This document shows, one piece after another, positions 27,897 through 36,821 of a DNA stretch of 64,000 nt (the stretch's first letter is position 1; each line of letters starts with the position of its first letter). Origin of the DNA: Roseibacterium elongatum DSM 19469 (GTDB lineage: Bacteria; Pseudomonadota; Alphaproteobacteria; Rhodobacterales; Rhodobacteraceae); NCBI RefSeq assembly GCF_000590925.1, contig NZ_CP004372.1, forward strand, positions 973,001-1,037,000, in the 5' to 3' direction. The position numbers were made by a program, and so were the translations under genes. The notes below the pieces were generated by a model, which worked only from the letters and a program-made list of their open reading frames with translations, did not search any database and was not told where the DNA came from.

Positions 27897-28772
27897 ATGC
27901 ATACCATCACGCTCATCACCAATTCAGCCATGTATCTCGACCCTGCCCTGGTGGACAGCCTGCGCAATGCCATGGGCGGCGGCGATGCCATCTGGCTGAA
28001 CCCGAACCACGCCGCCGAGTTCGAGGTCGCACGCCTGCCCTCGAACATCGACTCGGTCTGGGAAAGCCTGCAGGGCGAAGGTGTCGACATGATTGCCCAG
28101 CCCAGCGCGGGACGGCGCAAGAAGATGCTGCTGGCCGATATGGATTCGACCATGATTCGGCAGGAATGCATCGACGAACTGGCCGCCGAGGCCGGGGTGG
28201 GGGACCGCGTGGCCAAGATCACGGCGCGCGCCATGAATGGCGAGCTTGGCTTCGAAGGGGCGTTGATCGAGCGTGTGGAACTGCTCAAGGGGCTGCCCGA
28301 AACAGTCATCGCCGAGGTGCTGGAAAAGCGCATCACCCCGATTCCGGGGGGCGCGACCCTGATTGCGACGATGAAGGCCCACGGCGCCCATGCCGCGCTT
28401 GTCTCGGGCGGGTTCACGGCCTTCACCACCGCCGTTGCCGCGACACTGGGCTTTGACGAGCACCGCGCCAACACGCTGTTGGCCGAGGATGGCATCCTGA
28501 CCGGCGATGTCGCCCGCCCGATCCTGGGGCGCGATGCCAAGGTGCAGGCCCTGCACGAGATCAGCGCGCGCCTAGGCCTGACCCCGGCCGATGTGATCGC
28601 CGTGGGCGACGGGGCCAATGACCTCGGCATGATCGAGCTTGCCGGCACCGGCGTGGCCCTGCATGCCAAACCCGCCGTTCAGGCCAAGGCCCCGCACCGG
28701 GTGAACCATGGCGATCTGAGCGCACTGCTTTATCTGCAGGGCTATGCCATCGACGAGTTCGTCACCGCCTGA
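27897..28772 (+). CDS. serB: Phosphoserine phosphatase
   Basis: This 291-residue HAD-family phosphatase performs the last step of serine synthesis. The catalytic aspartates are in DMDST (Asp81, Asp83), with motif II SGGFTAF and the Mg-binding GDGANDLGM near residue 235. The 70-residue N-terminal extension is the ACT-like domain of long SerB forms. The start is ATG 27897; the frame is open 54 bases further upstream but without conserved residues. It is unlinked to serC-serA 20 kb away. It converges with gltB, sharing a bidirectional terminator. Confidence 0.94.
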   Translation: MHTITLITNSAMYLDPALVDSLRNAMGGGDAIWLNPNHAAEFEVARLPSNIDSVWESLQGEGVDMIAQPSAGRRKKMLLADMDSTMIRQECIDELAAEAGVGDRVAKITARAMNGELGFEGALIERVELLKGLPETVIAEVLEKRITPIPGGATLIATMKAHGAHAALVSGGFTAFTTAVAATLGFDEHRANTLLAEDGILTGDVARPILGRDAKVQALHEISARLGLTPADVIAVGDGANDLGMIELAGTGVALHAKPAVQAKAPHRVNHGDLSALLYLQGYAIDEFVTA

Positions 28773-28776
28773 CGAA

Positions 28777-28807
28777 AACGGCCCCGAGCGGGCTGCACGG
28801 GGCCGTT
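28777..28807 (-). terminator. Bidirectional terminator between serB and gltB
   Basis: A nine-base stem AACGGCCCC/GGGGCCGTT with a 13-base loop lies in the 62-base gap between convergent serB and gltB. On the minus strand the stem runs into TTTTCG, so it best terminates gltB; on the plus strand the tail is only TTCTA. Confidence 0.75.
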
Positions 28808-28834
28808 CTAACTGGTTGGCGCAAGGGCGTGGCG

Positions 28835-31800
28835 TCACTCGGCCGGCACGGCCCCCGCCTCGATGCCCACGGGATGGGCCAGCTTGTCCAGCATCTCTTT
28901 CGGCACGACCTGAACGAAATTCCCGCGCTCCAGGTCCCAGTGCTGCAGGATGTCGGCGGCTTTGCGGCTGCCCGTCTCCTTGGCATGGCGCTCGATCAGG
29001 CCGCGCAGCTGCTGTTCCCAATGATCCACCGTCACCGGGCAGGTCACCAGCGTTTCCATGTTCATGTTCACGCCGGTCTGCCCCTCGGGGTCATGGAGAT
29101 ACGCCATGCCCCCGGTCATGCCGGCCCCGAAATTGGCCCCGATGGAGCCCAGGATCACGGCAACCCCGCCGGTCATGTATTCGCACCCGTTCGAGCCGCA
29201 GCCCTCGACAACGACCTTGGCGCCCGAATTGCGCACGGCAAAGCGTTCGCCCGCGCGTCCGGCCGCGAACAGGTAGCCATCGGTGGCCCCGTACAGCACC
29301 GTGTTGCCCACGATCACGTTGTCATCGGCCTTCAGCGGGCTGACCTGAGGCGGCTTCACAACGATCGTGCCCCCCGACAGACCCTTGCCCACGTAGTCGT
29401 TGGCATCGCCCGACACCTCCAGCTTGAGGCCCGGCGCGGCAAAGGCGCCCAGCGACTGACCGGCCGACCCCTCCAGCTTCACCGTCAGGTGATCGGGCTG
29501 CAGGTGGTTGCGCATCCCGAAATTCTTGACGATGTGGCTGGATGTGCGCGTGCCGATGGTGCGCAACGTGTTCTGCACCGCGTAGGACAGTTGCATCTTT
29601 TCCCCGTCTTCGAGGAACCGATGCGCATCCTTCACGATCTGCGCGTCCAGCGTATCGGGCACGGCGTTGCGCGGCTTGTAGCGGTCATAGACGATCCGAT
29701 CAGCGCCATCGACGGTGATCAGCATCGGGTTCAGGTCCAGATCGTCCAGATGCGCCGCCCCGCGGCTGACCTGCGTCAGCAGATCGGCGCGCCCGATCAC
29801 ATCGTCGAGGCTGCGCGCCCCGATCGAGGCGAGGATCTCGCGCACCTCTTGGGCGTAGAAGGTGATGAGGTTCACCACCTTGTCCGCGTTGCCGGTGAAC
29901 TTTTCACGCAACGCCGGGTCCTGCGTACACACGCCCACGGGGCAGGTGTTCGACTGGCACTGGCGCACCATGATGCAGCCCATCGCGATCAGCGCGGCGG
30001 TGCCGATGCCATATTCCTCGGCCCCCATCATCGCGGCCATCACGATATCACGCCCCGTGCGCAGGCCACCATCGGTGCGCAGCGTCACGCGGTCGCGCAG
30101 CTTGTTCATCGCCAGAACCTGATGCGCCTCGGTCAGGCCCATTTCCCATGGCAGACCGGCATATTTGATCGACGTCGCGGGCGAGGCCCCCGTGCCGCCA
30201 TTGTGACCCGAGATCAGGATCACGTCGGCCTTGGCCTTGGCCACACCGGCCGCAATCGTGCCGACACCGGACGACGCCACCAGTTTCACCGTCACCTTGC
30301 AGCGCGGGTTGATCTGCTTGAGGTCGTAGATCAGCTGCGCCAGATCCTCGATCGAGTAGATATCGTGGTGCGGCGGCGGCGAGATCAGCGTCACGCCCTT
30401 GGTCGAGTGCCGCAGCCGCGCGATCAGGTCGGTGACCTTCATCCCCGGCAGCTGCCCACCCTCGCCGGGCTTGGCGCCCTGAGCGACCTTGATTTCCAGC
30501 TCTTCGCAATGGTTGAGGTATTCGGCGGTGACGCCGAACCGGCCCGAGGCCACCTGCTTGATCTTGGCCGACGGATTGTCGCCATTGGGCTCCGGCACGA
30601 AATGCGCCGGGTCTTCGCCGCCCTCGCCACTGTCCGACTTGGCCCCGATCCGGTTCATCGCGACGTTCAGCGTCTTGTGCGCCTCGGGCGACAGCGCGCC
30701 GAGCGACATGCCCGGCGTGACGAAACGCTTGCGGATCGAGGTGATGCTTTCCACCTCTTCGATATTGATCGGCTCGCCCAGCGGCTTCATGTCCAGCAGA
30801 TCGCGCAGATGGATCGGCGGGTTGCTCTGCATCTTTTTCGAATATTGCTTCCACAATTCGTAGGACGAGCGGTTACAGGCCATCTGCATCATGTGCATGG
30901 TCTGCGCTTCCCAGGCGTGTTTCTCGCCCGAGCGCCGCGCCTTGTAGAAGCCACCGATGGGCAGCGGCAGCACGTCCGCGCCCCCCTGCCAGCCCTTGGC
31001 ATGGACTTCCTCGACCTTCTTTTGCAGGCCGCTGACCCCGATGCCCGAAATGCGGCTGAGCATGCCGGGGAAATACTCGTTCACCATCGCGCGGCTCAGG
31101 CCCACGGCCTCGAAATTCAGACCGCCGCGATAGGACGAGATCACCGAAATGCCCATTTTCGACATGATCTTGAGCAGACCCGCATCGATCGAGGCGCGGT
31201 AGCGCGCCATCGCCTCGGTCAGCGTGCCGTCGATCAAGCCGCGCTCGATACGGTCGGCGATGCTGTCCTGTGCCAGATAGGCGTTGACGGTCGTGGCCCC
31301 GCAACCGACCAGCACCGCGAAGTAGTGCGGGTCGATGCATTCGGCCGAGCGCACGTTGAGCGAGCAGAAGGTCCGCAGCCCCTGCCGCGTCAGCCAGCTA
31401 TGCACCGCGCTGGTGGCGAGGATCATCGGCATCGGCACGCGATCTTCGCTCTGGAACCGGTCGGTCAGCACGATATGTCCGGCGCCCGAGCGCACGGCAT
31501 CTTCCGCCTCTTGCCGGATGCGGGCCAGGTTGTCGCGCAGCGCGCCCGACTTGCCCCCCACCGGAAAGGTGCAGTCGATCGTGACCAGCGATGCGCCGAA
31601 ATGCTTCACCATCTCGTCGAACTGCGCATTGCCGACGAAGGGGCTGTCCAGCACCAGGATCTCGGTCTGGCTGCTATCCTCGTCCAGCACGTTCTTGAGG
31701 TTGCCGAACCGCGTCTTCAGGCTCATCACCCGGTATTCGCGCAAGCTGTCGATCGGCGGGTTCGTGACCTGGCTGAAGTTCTGCCGGAAATAATGGCTCA

Positions 31801-33379
31801 GCGGGCGATACATGCTCGACAGCACCGCAGCCGGCGTGTCGTCGCCCATCGAGGCGATGGCCTCTTTGCCGTCCTCGGCCATCGGGGCCAGAATCTGTTC
31901 CAGCTCTTCCATGGAATAGCCGGCCGCGACCTGCCGCTTGCGCAGTTCGGTGGCCTCGAAGATCGCGGTTTCCGTCACGCCATTGGTCTCGATGGCCAGA
32001 TCGGTGATCTTGCCCACCCAGTCGCCAAAGGGGCGGCTGGCGGCCAGCGCGTCCTTGATCTCGGTGTCGTGGAACAGCTTCTGTTCGGCCATGTCCACGG
32101 CGATCAACTGACCGGGGCCCAGCGCGCCTTTCTCGACGACTGTGGCCTCGTCCACCGGCACCATGCCCGCCTCGGACCCGGCGATCAGCAGCCCCTCGCC
32201 CGTCACGACATAGCGCATCGGGCGCAGGCCGTTGCGGTCAAGCCCGGCACAGACCCAGCGGCCATCGGTCATCGCCAGGGCGGCGGGGCCGTCCCACGGC
32301 TCCATCACCGAATTGCAGTAGGAATACATGTCCTGCCACGCTTGCGGCAACTTGCTGGCCGTCTGGCTCCAGGCCTCGGGGATCAGCATGGTCTTGGCCA
32401 TCGGCGCCGAGCGGCCCGCGCGCACCAGCACCTCGAACACCGCGTCCAGCGCGGCCGAATCCGACGCGCCCTGCGCGATGATCGGTTTGATATCCTCGGC
32501 CATCTCGCCGAAATACGCGCTGGACAGCCGGATCTCGTGGCTCTTCATCCAGTTGACGTTGCCTTTCAGCGTGTTGATCTCGCCGTTATGGGCCAGCATG
32601 CGGAACGGCTGCGCCAACCACCACTGCGGGAACGTGTTGGTCGAATAGCGCTGGTGATAGATCGCGAAAGCGCTCTCGAATCGTTCATCCTTGAGGTCGG
32701 GATAGAACTCGGCCACGTCCTGGGCCAGCATCATGCCCTTGTAGATGATCGAGCGGCAGGACAGCGAACACAGATACAGCTGCCCGACCTGCGCCGCGGC
32801 GGCGGCCTTTTCGATGCGGCGGCGGATGACATACAACTCGCGCTCGAACGTCTCTTCATCCACGCCTTTCGAGTTCGAGATGATGATCTGCTCGATCTCG
32901 GGGCGGGTGGCGTTGGCCTTTTCGCCCAGCACGGTGATGTCGACCGGCACGTGACGCCAGCCATAGATGTAATAGCCCATGCGCAGCACTTCGGACTCGA
33001 CGATCGTGCGGCAGGTTTCCTGCGCGCCGAAATCGTTGCGCGGCAGGAAGACCTGGCCCACCGCCATCAATTCGTTCATGCGCGGCTCGTGGCCCGTGCG
33101 GCGCACCTGATCGTAGAAGAAATGCACCGGGATCTGCACATGGATGCCGGCCCCGTCGCCCGTCTTGCCATCGGCATCGACGGCGCCGCGGTGCCAGATC
33201 GCCTTGAGCGCGCTGATACCGTTTTCCACCACGGCGCGGCTGGGTTTGCCGTCGATCGACACGACAAGGCCCACCCCGCAGGAGGAATGCTCGTCCTCTT
33301 CGCGGAACATGGCGTTCTCGGCCATCCACTCCCGCTTGGCCTGCTCGGCGGCGGCCCAATCGGCATCATATTTGGTCAT
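28835..33379 (-). CDS. gltB: Glutamate synthase (NADPH) large subunit
   Basis: This 1514-residue GltB converts glutamine plus 2-oxoglutarate into two glutamates. A 33-residue propeptide precedes Cys34 (SSCGVG), the Ntn amidotransferase nucleophile exposed on processing. Then come the central linking domain, the FMN-binding synthase domain (about 850-1230, with SGHNGGTGASPATS), the 3Fe-4S cysteines in CIMVRQCQSNTCPVGVC near 1140, and the C-terminal beta-helix domain with Gly-rich repeats. Its ATG overlaps the upstream GFA gene stop (ATGA). Unusually, gltD is not adjacent: three genes lie between them on the same strand. Confidence 0.97.
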   Translation of the reverse strand: MTKYDADWAAAEQAKREWMAENAMFREEDEHSSCGVGLVVSIDGKPSRAVVENGISALKAIWHRGAVDADGKTGDGAGIHVQIPVHFFYDQVRRTGHEPRMNELMAVGQVFLPRNDFGAQETCRTIVESEVLRMGYYIYGWRHVPVDITVLGEKANATRPEIEQIIISNSKGVDEETFERELYVIRRRIEKAAAAAQVGQLYLCSLSCRSIIYKGMMLAQDVAEFYPDLKDERFESAFAIYHQRYSTNTFPQWWLAQPFRMLAHNGEINTLKGNVNWMKSHEIRLSSAYFGEMAEDIKPIIAQGASDSAALDAVFEVLVRAGRSAPMAKTMLIPEAWSQTASKLPQAWQDMYSYCNSVMEPWDGPAALAMTDGRWVCAGLDRNGLRPMRYVVTGEGLLIAGSEAGMVPVDEATVVEKGALGPGQLIAVDMAEQKLFHDTEIKDALAASRPFGDWVGKITDLAIETNGVTETAIFEATELRKRQVAAGYSMEELEQILAPMAEDGKEAIASMGDDTPAAVLSSMYRPLSHYFRQNFSQVTNPPIDSLREYRVMSLKTRFGNLKNVLDEDSSQTEILVLDSPFVGNAQFDEMVKHFGASLVTIDCTFPVGGKSGALRDNLARIRQEAEDAVRSGAGHIVLTDRFQSEDRVPMPMILATSAVHSWLTRQGLRTFCSLNVRSAECIDPHYFAVLVGCGATTVNAYLAQDSIADRIERGLIDGTLTEAMARYRASIDAGLLKIMSKMGISVISSYRGGLNFEAVGLSRAMVNEYFPGMLSRISGIGVSGLQKKVEEVHAKGWQGGADVLPLPIGGFYKARRSGEKHAWEAQTMHMMQMACNRSSYELWKQYSKKMQSNPPIHLRDLLDMKPLGEPINIEEVESITSIRKRFVTPGMSLGALSPEAHKTLNVAMNRIGAKSDSGEGGEDPAHFVPEPNGDNPSAKIKQVASGRFGVTAEYLNHCEELEIKVAQGAKPGEGGQLPGMKVTDLIARLRHSTKGVTLISPPPHHDIYSIEDLAQLIYDLKQINPRCKVTVKLVASSGVGTIAAGVAKAKADVILISGHNGGTGASPATSIKYAGLPWEMGLTEAHQVLAMNKLRDRVTLRTDGGLRTGRDIVMAAMMGAEEYGIGTAALIAMGCIMVRQCQSNTCPVGVCTQDPALREKFTGNADKVVNLITFYAQEVREILASIGARSLDDVIGRADLLTQVSRGAAHLDDLDLNPMLITVDGADRIVYDRYKPRNAVPDTLDAQIVKDAHRFLEDGEKMQLSYAVQNTLRTIGTRTSSHIVKNFGMRNHLQPDHLTVKLEGSAGQSLGAFAAPGLKLEVSGDANDYVGKGLSGGTIVVKPPQVSPLKADDNVIVGNTVLYGATDGYLFAAGRAGERFAVRNSGAKVVVEGCGSNGCEYMTGGVAVILGSIGANFGAGMTGGMAYLHDPEGQTGVNMNMETLVTCPVTVDHWEQQLRGLIERHAKETGSRKAADILQHWDLERGNFVQVVPKEMLDKLAHPVGIEAGAVPAE

Positions 33380-33798
33380 GGCGTGTCTCCCTCCACGTGG
33401 GGGTTGATGCGTTCATAATCGGCCCGCGATACGCGGGGATGCGTGCCGGCCAGCGGCACACAGGCAAAGGCGCGGTCGGCATAGACTTCTCGGACGAGGG
33501 GCAGCTCGCGCGCCCCGTCGAACAGGCCCGGCACGAACTCGTAGCCGCCCGTGTCGTCCTTCAGCCACAGGGCGGTGCCGCAGGTCGGGCAAAAGGCCCG
33601 CTCGGAAAAGGGCGTCGCGCGATAGCGGCGCACATCGCCGCGCACGTGCACAGCGTCCACCGGCGCCTCGAAGCCCATCTGCACGGCCCCCGACCACACC
33701 CGGCACAGGCGGCAGTGGCAGGCCGACACCTCGGGCGTGTAGGCGCTGACCGAGACCGACACAGCCCCACACAGACACGTACCCTCCAGACCGCTCAT
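33376..33798 (-). CDS. GFA-family zinc protein (CENP-V/GFA domain)
   Basis: This 140-residue protein has the cysteine pattern of the glutathione-dependent formaldehyde-activating (GFA) family: CLCG (near residue 8), ACHCRLCR (near 28) and FCPTCGTALW (near 70), which bind two zinc ions. GFA proteins are often adapted to other small aldehyde or thiol adducts, so formaldehyde chemistry should not be assumed. ATG 33798 begins the conserved region; the stop overlaps the gltB start by ATGA, so it is translationally coupled to gltB. Confidence 0.85.
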   Translation of the reverse strand: MSGLEGTCLCGAVSVSVSAYTPEVSACHCRLCRVWSGAVQMGFEAPVDAVHVRGDVRRYRATPFSERAFCPTCGTALWLKDDTGGYEFVPGLFDGARELPLVREVYADRAFACVPLAGTHPRVSRADYERINPHVEGDTP

Positions 33799-33844
33799 CG
33801 CGCGCCCCCGGCCCGGCGGCGCACCTTCCGTTCGGGCGACAGGG

Positions 33845-34288
33845 TCATGCCTGATCCTCCGGCCCGGCATTGACCATGGCCATGACATCCGCCTCGGTCA
33901 GGCGCGCACGATCGCCCGCAAAGGCATAGTTGTCGGGTTTGGCGTCGATATACACCTCGGTCGTGAAGGTCAGTCCGCTCATATCGTCCAGCGATCCCGC
34001 CGCCAGGCTGTAGAGGCCCTGCATCGGCCCCGGCATCGTCAACCGCCAGAACAGGCTCGACCCACAGATGCGGCAGAATCCGCGCTCGGCCCAGTCCGAC
34101 GAGCGATAGGTCTCCAGGGTGGCGTCGTTGTCGAAGGACAGACCACCCGGCGGCACCTCGATGCCCAGTTCGACACCGCCGGAAAACTTCCGACACATGC
34201 CGCAATGGCAGGCCCCATACGTCGTCGGAGCCTCGGCCAGGGTGTAGCGAACCGCGGCGCACAGACATCCGCCGGTCGTTCCGGTCAT
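33845..34288 (-). CDS. GFA-family zinc protein (second paralogue)
   Basis: This 147-residue GFA paralogue shows CLCAAV (the usual Gly after the second Cys is Ala), ACHCGMCRKFSGG and FCRICGSSLFW. It is clearly related to the next gene downstream, from which it is separated by 46 bases, and looks like an old tandem duplication. ATG 34288 overlaps the stop of the secreted protein upstream (ATGA). Function beyond zinc binding is not evident. Confidence 0.85.
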   Translation of the reverse strand: MTGTTGGCLCAAVRYTLAEAPTTYGACHCGMCRKFSGGVELGIEVPPGGLSFDNDATLETYRSSDWAERGFCRICGSSLFWRLTMPGPMQGLYSLAAGSLDDMSGLTFTTEVYIDAKPDNYAFAGDRARLTEADVMAMVNAGPEDQA

Positions 34289-35022
34289 TGGCGCACCCTC
34301 CAGACCGGGGATGGCAGCGCAGACATCATGTCGCCGCAATCATAGATCGGTTCGACGCTGAGAAAGCCACGCTCGCCCGCTTCGGCAAACTCCATCGGGC
34401 TGAAATTGCCCTCGAAGGTTTCGCCATCGGGCCGCGTCGTCGTTTCCAGACCGCCAAAGAACAGGCGCCATCCCTCGTGGACAAACTGGTTGCCTTCGGT
34501 CCGGCGCGTGCCGCCGGCGGCGTCGTATTGATAGGCGAACCGCGTCACCAGCAACGTGCGGCCATCGACCTCGACGCTTTCGCCGGTCAACTCGTCATAC
34601 CCGGTATAGTCACGCTGGAACGTGCCCAACGTGCTTTCCTCGCGGATCGAGAACACCATCGCGTCGCGGCCCGTCGCCAACAGCTCGGACAGGCTGGCAG
34701 GGTCTTCCTCGGGTTCGATCAGGGTGTCGTTGCTGCCGCTGCGCAGGCTCCAACTCCGCAGCCAGCGGAACTCGGCATCGGTGAAGCTCAGGTAAAAGGC
34801 CCCGTCCTGATCCAGCGTGGCCCGCCAGCTGCTGCCCTCGGGATCGGCCTCGCAGCGCCAGTGATGCGACACCAGACAGGACCGCGATTGCACCGTCAGA
34901 AACGCCTCGCAGCCCTCGGGCACCTGAAACAGGCGCCCGCCATCCTGCGCCGCCAAAGGCGCGGCCGACAGCCCGGCAATGGCTGCGGCCACGAGCGGCG
35001 CCAGTCCTTTGCGTGTCATCAT
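34285..35022 (-). CDS. Secreted protein of unknown function
   Basis: I do not recognise a family. The 245 residues start with a clear signal peptide (MMTRKGLAPLVAAAIAGLSA, cleavage near APLAAQ). The mature part begins with VPEGCEAFLTVQSRSCLVSHHWRC, which has three cysteines, and ends near IYDCGDMM, so a disulfide-bonded periplasmic beta-rich protein is likely. ATG 35022 has AAGG five bases upstream. It lies after gltD on the same strand, with three 11-base direct repeats 56-88 bases before its start, and it is coupled to the GFA gene by ATGA. Confidence 0.75.
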   Translation of the reverse strand: MMTRKGLAPLVAAAIAGLSAAPLAAQDGGRLFQVPEGCEAFLTVQSRSCLVSHHWRCEADPEGSSWRATLDQDGAFYLSFTDAEFRWLRSWSLRSGSNDTLIEPEEDPASLSELLATGRDAMVFSIREESTLGTFQRDYTGYDELTGESVEVDGRTLLVTRFAYQYDAAGGTRRTEGNQFVHEGWRLFFGGLETTTRPDGETFEGNFSPMEFAEAGERGFLSVEPIYDCGDMMSALPSPVWRVRQ

Positions 35023-35077
35023 GTCAGCCTTTCTGACCATTGGGATACCGATGCTTTTCTCGCGCGCGATCTGCGTA

Positions 35078-35110
35078 TGTACAGGGTGTGTACAGCCTGT
35101 GTACGGGGTG
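35078..35110. repeat. Three tandem 11-base direct repeats
   Basis: TGTACAGGGTG (35078-35088), TGTACAGCCTG (35089-35099) and TGTACGGGGTG (35100-35110) follow one another without spacers. The 11-base period is close to one helical turn, so a protein could bind all three on the same face. They lie 56-88 bases upstream of the secreted-protein start and 50 bases after the gltD stop, a suitable place for an operator. No known regulator is assigned. Confidence 0.8.
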
Positions 35111-35159
35111 TGCCCCCTGCCCAGAGCCGACCTTGCGCCTCGGGGCAGGGATGGGCCGG

Positions 35160-36608
35160 TTACTCGGCGGCGACCTCGGTGGCCGAGGGGACCGCGGCCA
35201 TCACCTTGTCCAGGATCGCGTCCGCGGCCTCGCGCCCGTCGCGGATGGCCCAAACCACCAGGCTGGCACCGCGCACGATGTCACCGACTGCATAGACATT
35301 TTCGATCTGGGTCTCATGGGTGCGGAAATCGGCCTTGATCGTGCCCCAACGGGTCACTTCCAGCTCGGGCACGTTCCAAAGGCTCGGCAGATCCTCGGGC
35401 TCGAAACCCAGCGCCTTGATGACGAGGTCCGCGTCTTCGACGTAATCCGCGCCCTCGATCACCTCGGGGCTTTGGCGGCCGGTGGCGTCCGGGGCACCCA
35501 GGCGCATCTTCTGCACCATGACGCTTTCGACCGCGTCACCGCCGGTGAAACCCTTGGGCGCCGACAGCCAGACGAACTCGACGCCTTCTTCCTCGGCATT
35601 CTGCACCTCGCGCTGCGAGCCGGGCATGTTGGCCCGGTCACGACGATACAGGCACTTCACGCTGGTGGCGCCCTGACGGATGGCGGTGCGCACACAATCC
35701 ATCGCCGTGTCGCCGCCGCCGATGACCACGACGCGCTTGCCCTCGGCGTTCAACTCGCCCGAGGTGAACTCCGGCACGCTGTCGCCAAACCCGATACGGT
35801 TGCTGGCGGTCAGGTAGTCGATGGCGCGCACGATGCCATTGGCCCCGACACCCGGCGCGGGCAGGTCGCGGGACTTGTAGACACCGGTGGCGATCAGGAC
35901 AAAATCGTGCTTTCCGCGCAACTCGTCAAAGGTGATGTCCTCGCCGACATTGCAGTTCTGCACGAAAGTCACGCCACCCTCTTCCAACTGGGCGTTGCGA
36001 CGCATGACCACGTCCTTTTCCAGCTTGAAGCCGGGGATGCCATAGATCATCAGCCCGCCTGAGCGGTCGTAGCGGTCATAGACCGTCACCTGCAGACCGG
36101 CCCGGCGCAGGCGGTCCGCCGCGGCCAGACCACCGGGGCCAGCCCCGATAATGCCGACGGATTCGGGGCGTTCCTCGGCGGGCGAGATGGGTTTGACCCA
36201 GCCTTCTTCCCAGGCGGTGTCGGTGATGTATTTTTCGACCGCGCCGATGGTCACGGTGCCGTGGCCCGACTGTTCGATGACGCAATTGCCTTCGCACAGG
36301 CGATCCTGCGGACAGATGCGGCCGCAGATCTCGGGGAAGGTGTTGGTGGCCTGGCTGACCTCGTAGGCCTCTTGCAGGCGGCCCTCGGCGGTCAGTTTCA
36401 GCCAATCGGGAATATTGTTGTGCAGCGGGCAATGCGACTGGCAGTAGGGCACACCGCATTGCGAACAGCGGCCCGCCTGCTGGCGTGCTTTTTCCGTTAC
36501 ATACTCGCCGTAGATTTCGTTGAAATCCTCGCGCCGCTGGTCGGCGTCGCGCTTCGACGGCATCTCTTTCGGGATGCTGACAAACTTCAGCATGGGTTGC
36601 TTGGCCAC
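35160..36608 (-). CDS. gltD: Glutamate synthase (NADPH) small subunit
   Basis: This 482-residue GltD passes electrons from NADPH through FAD and Fe-S clusters to GltB. The N-terminal domain holds two Cys clusters: C48-x2-C51-x4-C56-x3-C60 and CGRICPQDRLCEGNC near 92-106. FAD motif GAGPGGLAAADRL lies near 150 and the NADPH motif GGGDTAMDC near 290. It is transcribed towards gltB but separated from it by about 1.8 kb holding a secreted protein gene and two GFA genes. The AT-rich region upstream likely carries its promoter. Confidence 0.96.
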   Translation of the reverse strand: MAKQPMLKFVSIPKEMPSKRDADQRREDFNEIYGEYVTEKARQQAGRCSQCGVPYCQSHCPLHNNIPDWLKLTAEGRLQEAYEVSQATNTFPEICGRICPQDRLCEGNCVIEQSGHGTVTIGAVEKYITDTAWEEGWVKPISPAEERPESVGIIGAGPGGLAAADRLRRAGLQVTVYDRYDRSGGLMIYGIPGFKLEKDVVMRRNAQLEEGGVTFVQNCNVGEDITFDELRGKHDFVLIATGVYKSRDLPAPGVGANGIVRAIDYLTASNRIGFGDSVPEFTSGELNAEGKRVVVIGGGDTAMDCVRTAIRQGATSVKCLYRRDRANMPGSQREVQNAEEEGVEFVWLSAPKGFTGGDAVESVMVQKMRLGAPDATGRQSPEVIEGADYVEDADLVIKALGFEPEDLPSLWNVPELEVTRWGTIKADFRTHETQIENVYAVGDIVRGASLVVWAIRDGREAADAILDKVMAAVPSATEVAAE

Positions 36609-36821
36609 CGAATATCTCCCATCTTGCTGCCGCTCCTATACCGACTGGCTGACAGGATAAAAAGACAACAATGCTGACCTATAAGGGCGTTTTTCAATCT
36701 CATATACACCAAATCCGCCACTCGCTAGCAATTTAATGTCATATATACTGACTTACTGTTCAGAAGTATATTTTCTTTCAATCGCTTATGATGTTCCCTC
36801 TGATACATCCAGGATCCATAG
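36609..36821. promoter_or_regulatory. AT-rich divergent promoter region between gltD and uppP
   Basis: This 213-base gap is visibly more AT-rich than anything else in the window, especially 36655-36800, with several TATATA-like stretches on both strands. On the minus strand TTGCTA is 17 bases from TGTATA, a possible gltD promoter. I cannot choose a single -10 for uppP; its ATG has AGGA seven bases upstream. Confidence 0.45.

Noticed and set aside
28829..33418. A 1529-residue open frame on the plus strand covering all of gltB
   Set aside because: It is the antisense shadow of gltB, caused by high GC in the third codon position; the translation has no family features, while the minus strand has every GltB motif.
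35078..35110. Possible CRISPR-like array
   Set aside because: The repeats are only 11 bases long and directly adjacent, with no spacers and no cas genes in the window.
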